The notes under the pieces were generated by a model, which searched no databases, was not told the DNA's origin, and worked only from the letters and a program-made list of their open reading frames with translations. A DNA stretch of 64,000 nucleotides. Source: a virus. Position numbers and translations under genes: made by a program. The stretch is taken from the IMG/VR virus record IMGVR_UViG_3300030004_000009, positions 1 through 64,000 of that record; one strand, 5' to 3'. Of the stretch, positions 19,701-26,449 are shown in pieces. The first letter of the stretch is position 1. Each line of letters starts with the position of its first letter.

Positions 19701-20057
19701 GTTGATTTTATCACTCCGATTATAAGTTATGAAGAAGGTGGCCCTATAAATATAATACCTGATGGTGCTTTTCATTCAAGGAAACATGATTTAAAAGAAA
19801 CTCCTAAACTTGAAGATGCTAATATTACTTTAAAAGGAATACCAGTTATATCAGAAAGTAAGAGTGGGGATGTTGTCCAGTCGGCAGAAATTGAAAGAGA
19901 GGAGCTTATACTACACTACGATTTAACTAAAGAGTTAGAAAAACTACAAAAAGAAGGTACTGATGAAGCTGCATATGAAGCTGGTAAGTTATTAGCTATG
20001 GAGATAGTAAAAAATACTAAGGATAACACTGGAAAGTTTAAATTAAAGAAGAAATGA
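16785..20057 (+). CDS. Virion cargo-type protein with lysozyme-like segment
   Basis: A 1090-residue, Gln/Asn/Gly-rich protein whose start overlaps the tail gene by 8 bases. It has a Gly-Gly motif near its N-terminus (YAGGG, residues 10-14) and further copies near residues 373, 494, 641, 914, 957 and 984. A basic stretch (HSKNPLTRKRAQFALNAKSF) lies near 352. Residues about 773-800 (VRNKVDPYTALSIAQRESGIG) resemble the catalytic-Glu helix of transglycosylases, so wall cutting during entry is plausible. The last 100 residues (KGIPVISESKSG, VQSAEIEREELI, AYEAGKLLAMEIVKNTKDNTG) are a C-terminal module I associate with crAss-like virion proteins. Packaging is inferred, not shown. Confidence 0.72.
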   Translation: MRKTNYIKLYAGGGISDFSSWLSSNFGGGPSGGVQTTGQQMNNQLNGPPKGNPADINATDNDPNMQQLTNPNGQGQSQQQINNAITEQGANSTPLQTLTPGTAADINAANKPKSSSSAFGWGKGPGGSATSTMDILGGVTQGISGLEAASQLQGAQRTTMQGDSIEKGVASGLSAFGPWGQVAGAALNLVNGIGGSLMNTNKTARMANGFTVNNDVQQSGSYGGIASNAATTKLDGTAYRKAGLFGKLATNVQGLQNQINTSNQQQTQAAGLITKGKQDFQQQAGSTDMYNSQRQQRDFNTNTWNSGQTTFGKEGMKLLPKAKDGIHIKKENIGKFIATKKKTGETTEELTHSKNPLTRKRAQFALNAKSFKHQQGGQLLASNMFKPVGDTTLIKSQPIFANGRFPDPGDPYWKDNPLITEHPDGTIRLWGEPLKPRSIDTTQKAPITNQQSYDQLVQQIRLRQVTPQPIVPHDQTSYFKGVNQWGNTYPPKMQQGGQMMAPDNYQSNQGMQIPYDYQPRLGVSKNYMSGYGGGYSTAFSFAKDSPFSQFLSTLGGAQKTSGQFSPGLESTQQMASTSTRNLGYIDSDDVDYLKGQRDSFDQLIKSQPQQQAPSAKGLAPNLGVKPIQGVKVPVGKLGMKLQQGGTLLDPNSFSRPVMQRSTIPIPNITSPILTPQNTDKMAILSSNVGPNVGYQDGSYKSPPLSRPQLVKLTGNNNLPYDSGDVADLKVKYSDYDNNLYNKYKANNTTIQVNDPQYNMRDGEHVNKSMLNDIVKASVRNKVDPYTALSIAQRESGIGNDQMDYTPRNVFSNWAENDLGNIQLDYRAATKNSGQVPASIYNRMNTYFNNRTQYPFQSEMKTINQLTKNGTNIEGYNAGDPNYANKVAKERQVLMEPVNAPFRKYVDSVANVAQHQLGGSINSSGSNTTKTYQEYSHKLGKASKEVDLKRMKKIKRKETGGVIEQELTTITCGVDFITPIISYEEGGPINIIPDGAFHSRKHDLKETPKLEDANITLKGIPVISESKSGDVVQSAEIEREELILHYDLTKELEKLQKEGTDEAAYEAGKLLAMEIVKNTKDNTGKFKLKKK

Positions 20058-20728
20058 AAGAGGAAGTAATAAAACAATCAGAAGGTGGACCAGTAATAGA
20101 AGATGAAATGGAAACAATTCACCTAACAATTAATGATAAAGACTATCTTATCTTTATAGCTGATACTCCAGAACTACGTGAGAAGGGACTTCAAGGCGTA
20201 ACTTCGCTTCCTTCTAATGAAGGAATGCTATTTATCTTTGAAGAACCTCAAACGGTAGAATTCTGGATGAAAGACACATTAATTCCTCTTGACATAATCT
20301 ATATTGATGAATATGGAGAGGTTCTGAAAGTATATTGTGGAGAACCGTTCGAGGAATCGCTTGTAGCGTGTGAAAATACACTCTATGTCCTAGAATTGAA
20401 CTGTGGATCAAATATAAAGGAAGGAGATGAACTAGATTTAGGTGAACTTGGAGTTAAAGATGTTGAAGATTGGGAAGAAAGTGAAAAAGAAGAAGAGAAA
20501 CCAGTTGTAATGAGTGTCCTTGATCCTAAAGGGGAGTCTCAAATGGAATTAAAAGGTGGAGAAAGGATATTTAGTCGTCCAAATACAAAAACTCTTGTAT
20601 CATTAGCTAAAAGAGCGTATAAAAGTAAGCAAGAAAAAGACTACAAAGCACTTGGTAGACGAGTTTTTAAGTATTTACACATACAAGATCATAAAAAAGA
20701 CGACTATGTTAGCTTACCAGACAAATAA
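20054..20728 (+). CDS. DUF192-domain protein
   Basis: A 224-residue protein. Residues 15-135 form a DUF192 (COG1430) domain: ELREKGLQGVTSLPSNEGMLF, FWMKDTLIPLDIIYID and ALE-like ELNCGSNIKEGD. The biochemical role of this family is unknown. The C-terminus (LKGGERIFSRPNTKTLVSLAKRA...GRRVFKYLHIQ) is a separate basic helical tail of a type shared by crAss-like virion proteins. An N-terminal Gly-Gly motif (QSEGGPVIE) matches its neighbours. It overlaps the upstream gene by ATGA. No signal peptide, unlike many cellular DUF192 proteins. A virion cargo role is inferred from context. Confidence 0.85.
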   Translation: MKEEVIKQSEGGPVIEDEMETIHLTINDKDYLIFIADTPELREKGLQGVTSLPSNEGMLFIFEEPQTVEFWMKDTLIPLDIIYIDEYGEVLKVYCGEPFEESLVACENTLYVLELNCGSNIKEGDELDLGELGVKDVEDWEESEKEEEKPVVMSVLDPKGESQMELKGGERIFSRPNTKTLVSLAKRAYKSKQEKDYKALGRRVFKYLHIQDHKKDDYVSLPDK

Positions 20729-20759
20729 AAAGCCTCATTACAATTAAGTAATGAGGCTT
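20725..20759 (-). terminator. Rho-independent terminator, minus-strand orientation
   Basis: A perfect 12-bp stem (20730-20741 with 20748-20759, loop of 6). The U-rich tail (TTTTTATTT) is on the minus strand only; on the plus strand the stem is followed by AGTTCAGC. It therefore ends a leftward transcript, although the strong stem may also slow plus-strand transcripts of the DUF192 gene. Confidence 0.8.
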
Positions 20760-20861
20760 AGTTCAGCTAATATTAGAATCCTTTAATTATATGTTGTTTG
20801 AGTTTGTCTTATCTATAAGCACATGAACTCCTAAATGTAGGATTTGATTCTGTATCTGAAT
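20727..20861 (-). ncRNA. Candidate structured small RNA, about 135 nt
   Basis: The stretch lies between a minus-strand promoter (20867-20898) and a minus-strand terminator and has no ORF in that direction. In the predicted RNA an outer stem TTCAG (20860-20856) pairs with CTGAA (20766-20762), and the next stem AGAATC (20851-20846) pairs with GATTCT (20780-20775). Inside are two hairpins, TCCT-AGGA (20842-20829) and CTTAT-ATAAG (20819-20808). Function unknown; an antisense or protein-binding RNA are both possible. It does not fit a tRNA. Confidence 0.5.
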
Positions 20862-20866
20862 TAGTA

Positions 20867-20898
20867 TAAAGATACGAAAAAGATTTCAAAATTGCAAA
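20867..20898 (-). promoter_or_regulatory. Leftward promoter for the candidate small RNA
   Basis: On the minus strand, TTTG (20898-20895), then exactly 20 bases, then TATCTTTA (20874-20867), one base from TAnnTTTG. The flank TTTTTCGTATCTTT is identical to the first rightward promoter 77 bases away. The expected start is near 20861. The final A instead of G is the weak point. Confidence 0.5.
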
Positions 20899-20926
20899 TA
20901 AACTTAGATAAATAGTTCAAAATAAA

Positions 20927-20958
20927 TTTGGTCATTTGATATATTTTTCGTATCTTTG
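20927..20958 (+). promoter_or_regulatory. Rightward promoter P1 for the cargo genes
   Basis: TTTG (20927-20930), 20 bases, TATCTTTG (20951-20958): a full match to the Bacteroidota -33/-7 consensus. It is the best promoter on the plus strand of this window and reads into the Gln/Gly-rich gene at 21059. Confidence 0.82.
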
Positions 20959-20986
20959 TAAAGATTTAGCTATTGAGCTATATTTG
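20955..20986 (+). promoter_or_regulatory. Rightward promoter P2, interlocked with P1
   Basis: The TTTG of the P1 -7 box (20955-20958) is followed after exactly 20 bases by TATATTTG (20979-20986), a second full match. P1 and P2 therefore share four bases and would not be occupied together. From P2 the leader to the ATG at 21059 is about 67 bases and includes an 8-codon ORF at 21013. Confidence 0.65.
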
Positions 20987-21058
20987 GACTTACTCCACTT
21001 AAAAATGTAAATATGAACTATAAAGATCGATCAGCTAATTAAAGAACTTATTATAGTA

Positions 21059-21409
21059 ATGAAACTATCAAACAAAATTACAAAACTTCAGGATGGTGGT
21101 CAAGCTCCACAAGGTGGTGACCCATCACAAGGTGCTCCAGGTGGTGCACAAGATCCTTCACAGGGAGGCGATCCTTCACAACAAGGACAACAAGATCCAG
21201 TAGCTCAATTAGTGCAAATGGCACAACAAGCATTACAATCAAAAGATTGCCAAGCAGCTTTAGCAGTTTGTGATGGACTTTTACAAGTATTATCCCAAGC
21301 ACAGCAAGGTCAACAAGGTGGTCAGGGAGATCCTTCACAAGGAGGTGGACAACCTCAACAAGGTGCTCCAACCTATAGACGTGGTGGTGTCCTAATAAGA
21401 CGTAACTAA
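21059..21409 (+). CDS. Small Gln/Gly-rich virion-type protein
   Basis: A 116-residue protein driven by the strongest promoter region seen here and closed by its own terminator, so it is probably made in large amounts. It has an N-terminal Gly-Gly motif (KLQDGGQ), repeated GGDPSQG units, and a central helix (VAQLVQMAQQALQSKDCQAALAVCDGLLQVLSQA) with two Cys. It ends in another Gly-Gly unit (YRRGGVLIRRN). The helix flanked by flexible Gln/Gly arms suits a scaffold or packaged filler protein. No enzyme motif. A long open frame on the opposite strand is a composition shadow. Confidence 0.85.
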   Translation: MKLSNKITKLQDGGQAPQGGDPSQGAPGGAQDPSQGGDPSQQGQQDPVAQLVQMAQQALQSKDCQAALAVCDGLLQVLSQAQQGQQGGQGDPSQGGGQPQQGAPTYRRGGVLIRRN

Positions 21410-21418
21410 GAAATAGTC

Positions 21419-21450
21419 AAGGGAGTATGTAGAACACATACTCCCTTTTT
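21419..21450 (+). terminator. Rho-independent terminator
   Basis: A perfect 10-bp stem (GGGAGTATGT 21421-21430 with ACATACTCCC 21436-21445), 5-base loop and five Ts. It isolates the small Gln/Gly-rich gene; the genes after 21473 must rely on read-through or an unseen promoter. Confidence 0.9.
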
Positions 21451-21472
21451 ATTTACATTTAAAAACGCAAAA

Positions 21473-24400
21473 ATGTCACAAGTCAGAAAATATGATGGTG
21501 GAGGAACTACACAAACTCCTGCTCAAACACCATTGACAAACCCTAACCCAAATATAAATTTAAAGATAAACGGTCAAGCTGCATCAATGGACCCTCAAAA
21601 ATTAAACTCTGAGGGCTGGGGTTATGTACAATCACAATTACAATCAGCTGGTCATAATGATCCTAATGAGTTACAACATTTTCAGAAGGTGTATCAACAG
21701 TTTGTTGATCAAGCTAAATCTGGTACATATAATATAAATACAAATAATGGTAAGTATGTAAATTCTACCTATGCTGGTGCTCCAGGTGCTAATTTAGGAT
21801 TAAATCCTGATGGTTCAGTTGCTCAAAAATCAGGTATAGGTAATGTAGTCTCAGGTCATAGTTTTAGTGATACTCAAGCTATGGCTAAACTTAATCCTTT
21901 AATAGGTAACTATATAGCACAAGCTCATAGTGATGATTTAGCTACCGCAAAAACTAAAAGTGATGCAGATGCTGCTAAAGCACTACAAGATAAGAACACT
22001 GCAAGTGCCGATTATATGGCTAATGTTAATAGAATGAGAGATCCTGCTACAAATCTTTATGGTATTGTAGGTGGTCAGAATACTAAGTATACATATGATG
22101 ATTATTGGTCAGGTAAGACAGGTCAAGGAACTATAGCTAAAGGTGGTTTTGAAAGAATAGGTTCTACTCTCTTTGATAAAGGTCTTGATGATCCTGATAA
22201 TCAAAAAGCATTTAAATCTAAATGGGGCTTATCTGTAAATGATGCTAGAGCAGCAATGACTAAAGCTGGTTATAATAATGGTCAACTACCTTCTGATATT
22301 ACAATGGAAGGTCTACAAGGTCTTTCTCGTGATCTACAAGTAGGTCCTGAATGGAACTCTTACTTGAATAGAAATTCAGCACTTACTCCTGAACAGCAAG
22401 CTCAACAAAAAGGAATTGATGATCAAAAAGCTAAGTTAACTAATGATGCTACTAACCTAAAACATAATCAAGAGTTACAACAGCAAGGATATAAATTTAC
22501 AAATAAAGGTATTACATACTCTGATGCAGATCTTAAAAATCTATTTACTGGTAAAATGGAAGATGGTACAGAATATCAAAATGGTGCTCCTATTAACGGT
22601 ATATTACCCCCAGATCCAAAAGTTGATTCAGCATTTGAAAGTAAATCAGGTGATCTTTCAAACTCTCCTTACGCATTAAACGGGAAAAGAGTTAGTTATC
22701 AGGAGTTTTGGAATGCTCATAGAAATGATAGTCCACAAGATTTAGCAGGTCTTCAAGCTCAAGAACATAAAATGGTTCAGAGTAGAAACGATAGAGTATC
22801 TGGATTAAAAGATTTGAGTGAACCTGATGAAGATGGTAATAGACTTGATGATAGTAATACCGCTAATGACTTTATATTTAGAAAAGAAATTGCTGCTGGA
22901 CAACATGTTAAAGCAGCCGCTGTTACTGGAAGTTATCCCGATCTTATTAATAAAGGAGAACGTTTAGCTGCTTACTTAGTTCCTGGTAAAACTAATATTA
23001 ATACAGATGGTTTGGTTAGATATAGACATATGGCAGCTAATGGTAAGACTACTGATGGCATTATAAAAACAGATGTAGATGGTCGTGATTTCCTTGAAGA
23101 TGCTAAAGGGAATAGAATTGACTTAGGTAATAAATCTGATAATAAAATAACTGTAACTGACCCATATAGGATACCTTATAATTCAGGAGTTTATAATACT
23201 CCTAATAAAACACCTAAACTTTCAAGTGAAGCTAAAATAAGCATACAGAAAGCATTAGATACTCAAAATTATAAAAAAGGTGGCATACTTAAAGCACAAA
23301 CTGGTGCAAAAATAGACTGGGATAGTAATAGTGGTGATAAAAGTTTTCATTCTGCAAATGCTGGTAAAGTATTTGATGGCAACTCAGGAAACTTATCAAC
23401 TGCTGATAAAACAGAACTTGGAGCTATAGCAGGTCAATTAGTTAGTCTTGGTATAGGGTTTATTCCAGCTCCTGGTGCATCTGTAGTATCTGCTTTAGGT
23501 GGTGTTGGTTCTACAATTGCTGATGAAACTTCTAATGTTATGAAACGTGGTTGGAAATGGGGTGATTTAGTTAGTGTTGGTGGAAGTTTAGCTTTAGATG
23601 CAGCTACAGCAATTCCAGGTTTAGGTGAAGCGGCTGATATGGGTAAGTTAGCTAAAATGGTTAAAGGATCGTCTAAATTAATACAAGGAGTTTTCACTGG
23701 TATAGGTGCTGCTAAGGCTCTAGGTTCTCTATATAAAGTAACTAGTGGTCAAGCTACTATAGACGATTGGCAAAATATTGCAGGTGGTATACAAGCAGCA
23801 ATTGCTGGTAAACGTTTAGCTGATCCTTATATTGCTACAAAATCTGGTGGTCAAACTGCTAGTGTAAAGGTAGCAGGTAAACCTTATGACTTAAGCGCTT
23901 CTGAGCTAAGTACTATTCAAAGTGCAAAACCTACTGAGCAACTTGACTTATTAAAAGGTATAATAAAAACTAAAGACCCAAATGCAGATTTAACTAAAAT
24001 TAACACTTCTATTCTTAATGACACTAGAAGTTTTATAAATAAGAAATCATTTGGCTTACTTGGTGATAAAGGGACTAATGTTAATGTTCCTAAAATAGAC
24101 TTAAATAGTAATGGTAGACAACTTATAGATTATGACAATGCTAATTGGTATCAAAAGAAATTTGCAATACCTAATACAATAGCACAGAATCCTAATATAA
24201 CTGGTGCTGATAAATATACAATAGATGGTGGTAGATTTTGGTCAGGTGCTAATCCAGATGAAGGTCCTACTAAGGATGGAAGTGGTTTAAATTGGATAGC
24301 TAATAGTTATAGAATGAAGTATGCATCTCCAGTCAAACCAGTAACACCTACTGTAGAACCAGTAACACCTACTATAACTGCACCAATTGAAAATACTGGA

Positions 24401-26449
24401 ACAGGTACTCAATCTTTTAGATTTAAACAACTTCCTGCTCCAACATCTAATGATAGACAAGGTACAAACTTTGTAATCCCATATGAGGATCAAGAGAATG
24501 TTCTTAGACCTTCCAATGATAAAGTTAATCCTTTAGCTAGTAGTGGTCAAAGTCAAGAAAGTATATCTAAGTTAAATGAAGGTAAAGGAGAACCAACTGC
24601 TAATGATTTATTAGCTATGATTAAACTTCAACCTAAAAGTAAAGGTAGTGTAACTTCTGCTAGTGATAATATCATTCGTGATCCTAATTATAAATCAGCA
24701 TCTTCAACTGTAGGTAAGAAATTAACAGCAGATAAGATAATAAATAAAATACAACTTAGACCTGGAGAAAAGGGAGAAGTGTTAGATAATCATTATGTAT
24801 CTCCATCAATGGATGATAGACAAGCTATTACAGCTGATAATCTTATAAAACTTATAAAATTACAACCTAAGGAACGTGGTGGAATTACTAGTGCAAGTGA
24901 TGGTATTAGTCCTAATAAGACTTTAGCAACACCGTCATTACCACAAGTTAAGCAGTCTATATCTAAGCAAGATCCTTATAAAAGTGCTTTCTATAAAAAT
25001 TATACTCAAAATACAATTGAAGGTAATGCACGTAATAAAGACTATGAAGAAAATACTTTAGGAGAACGTTTACAAACAGCTTTACAGAATAAAAAAGAAA
25101 CTAAAGGTAAAGGTCTTAAATTTAAAGAAGGTGGTCGTATTCCTAAGTTTCAAAATAGTGGTATAGTTCCTTTTCTTTCTGATGATGAAATTTATGGTAG
25201 TGGAGACGATCCAAATACTCTTGTAGGAAAAGCTTTAGGGATAAAACCTATAACTAATAACACTCCTTCTACATTACCTATTGTACAATCTCAAAATGCA
25301 AATTGGAATCCACCACCAATACAAAATGGTGATGTTCCTAATAATAAGACTTTTTGGGGTAGTGTAGGAAGTTCTCTTTCTAATTTAACACCTAAGAATC
25401 TTGATCCAAGTTCTGTATCAGAATTAGGACGTGCTTTATACGCAAGGCAAGTTAACTCACAGATAGACACTCGTGTTGAGCGTCCAATGTTAAATGCTCC
25501 AGTAGAAGTTCCAGTATCAGTTCATGGTAATCTATCAGCTATAACCGCTTCTAATCAGGGTGCTAATGACTTAATGCGTAATACAGGACTTCAATTAACA
25601 AGTGATGCAGGAATTAATGCTGGTGCTCTTCTTAATGCAGGATTTAAAGGTGAGCAACTACGTCAACAAGGTGTAATGCAAAGTAATGATATGTTAGATA
25701 AAACACGTCAAATGTCTTATCAGCAACAGTCACAAGCTGCTCAAGCGCGTAATCAAATTGCAAATCAGAACGTACAAACTAATGCTCGTGCTACACAAGC
25801 TGAACGTGAAGCTTTAAATCAGAAGATGGTTTCAATGAATGCTCCTATTAACGATTGGTGGGCTAAACAAGACGCAAGTAATAATCAACAGTTTTTACAG
25901 CAACGTCAGTTAAATACACAAATAGGTCAAAATGCTATACAAAACCAATATAATATGGCTATGAGACCTATGATGATGGAAATGAACTCATTACAAATGG
26001 AAAATGAAGGTATTAATAATAAAATGCGTTATAATCCTGATAGTGTTACTCAACCTGAAAAAGATAGGTATGAAGCTAATAATAAACGAATACAAGAATT
26101 AATAACTAACTCTTATCCTCTTCAAAATAAACTTCAATATGGACAGCTTCAAGTAGCTAAGAACTATGGTAATTGGAGATCTAGTAACTTATTTGATCCT
26201 TCAACTCCTTTACCTACACAAAAAGCTGGTGGTACTTTAAGATTACTTGCTAGTGGTGGTACAGCTTCAGCAACAATACTTGCTAATTCAAAGGTTGCTG
26301 TGGAACAGTCAAAAGAAAATGCAGCTAATGTAAGACAAGTAAAAGCTAATAGTTTAGCTACACTTAAAGCACAATCAGAAGGAGAAGAAAAACAAGAGCT
26401 TCAAGCATCTAAATCAATTCAACAGTTAATAATGAAAGCATTAAGCTAA
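21473..26449 (+). CDS. Large virion cargo-type protein with membrane-active hydrophobic region
   Basis: A 1658-residue protein with no recognised enzyme domain. It has a Gly-Gly motif at residues 9-11 and more near 602, 1220 and 1585. Residues about 645-775 are Gly/Ala/Val-rich and hydrophobic (LGIGFIPAPGASVVSALGG, then LALDAATAIPGLGEAA), like ejected proteins that line a membrane channel. Residues about 1041-1145 hold three imperfect repeats with core A-D-x-[LI]-I-x-x-I-[KQ]-L-[QR]-P. Residues about 1370-1520 are Gln/Ala-rich and likely coiled coil. The stop overlaps the next start (TAATG). Cargo/ejection role is inferred from composition and place. Confidence 0.72.
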   Translation: MSQVRKYDGGGTTQTPAQTPLTNPNPNINLKINGQAASMDPQKLNSEGWGYVQSQLQSAGHNDPNELQHFQKVYQQFVDQAKSGTYNINTNNGKYVNSTYAGAPGANLGLNPDGSVAQKSGIGNVVSGHSFSDTQAMAKLNPLIGNYIAQAHSDDLATAKTKSDADAAKALQDKNTASADYMANVNRMRDPATNLYGIVGGQNTKYTYDDYWSGKTGQGTIAKGGFERIGSTLFDKGLDDPDNQKAFKSKWGLSVNDARAAMTKAGYNNGQLPSDITMEGLQGLSRDLQVGPEWNSYLNRNSALTPEQQAQQKGIDDQKAKLTNDATNLKHNQELQQQGYKFTNKGITYSDADLKNLFTGKMEDGTEYQNGAPINGILPPDPKVDSAFESKSGDLSNSPYALNGKRVSYQEFWNAHRNDSPQDLAGLQAQEHKMVQSRNDRVSGLKDLSEPDEDGNRLDDSNTANDFIFRKEIAAGQHVKAAAVTGSYPDLINKGERLAAYLVPGKTNINTDGLVRYRHMAANGKTTDGIIKTDVDGRDFLEDAKGNRIDLGNKSDNKITVTDPYRIPYNSGVYNTPNKTPKLSSEAKISIQKALDTQNYKKGGILKAQTGAKIDWDSNSGDKSFHSANAGKVFDGNSGNLSTADKTELGAIAGQLVSLGIGFIPAPGASVVSALGGVGSTIADETSNVMKRGWKWGDLVSVGGSLALDAATAIPGLGEAADMGKLAKMVKGSSKLIQGVFTGIGAAKALGSLYKVTSGQATIDDWQNIAGGIQAAIAGKRLADPYIATKSGGQTASVKVAGKPYDLSASELSTIQSAKPTEQLDLLKGIIKTKDPNADLTKINTSILNDTRSFINKKSFGLLGDKGTNVNVPKIDLNSNGRQLIDYDNANWYQKKFAIPNTIAQNPNITGADKYTIDGGRFWSGANPDEGPTKDGSGLNWIANSYRMKYASPVKPVTPTVEPVTPTITAPIENTGTGTQSFRFKQLPAPTSNDRQGTNFVIPYEDQENVLRPSNDKVNPLASSGQSQESISKLNEGKGEPTANDLLAMIKLQPKSKGSVTSASDNIIRDPNYKSASSTVGKKLTADKIINKIQLRPGEKGEVLDNHYVSPSMDDRQAITADNLIKLIKLQPKERGGITSASDGISPNKTLATPSLPQVKQSISKQDPYKSAFYKNYTQNTIEGNARNKDYEENTLGERLQTALQNKKETKGKGLKFKEGGRIPKFQNSGIVPFLSDDEIYGSGDDPNTLVGKALGIKPITNNTPSTLPIVQSQNANWNPPPIQNGDVPNNKTFWGSVGSSLSNLTPKNLDPSSVSELGRALYARQVNSQIDTRVERPMLNAPVEVPVSVHGNLSAITASNQGANDLMRNTGLQLTSDAGINAGALLNAGFKGEQLRQQGVMQSNDMLDKTRQMSYQQQSQAAQARNQIANQNVQTNARATQAEREALNQKMVSMNAPINDWWAKQDASNNQQFLQQRQLNTQIGQNAIQNQYNMAMRPMMMEMNSLQMENEGINNKMRYNPDSVTQPEKDRYEANNKRIQELITNSYPLQNKLQYGQLQVAKNYGNWRSSNLFDPSTPLPTQKAGGTLRLLASGGTASATILANSKVAVEQSKENAANVRQVKANSLATLKAQSEGEEKQELQASKSIQQLIMKALS

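Noticed and set aside
20730-20759. Plus-strand terminator of the DUF192 gene
   Set aside because: No T run follows on the plus strand; the U tract is on the minus strand.
21078-21371. Minus-strand ORF of 97 codons opposite the Gln/Gly-rich gene
   Set aside because: Leu/Val/His-rich shadow of CAA and GGT codons; no start context or partner genes.
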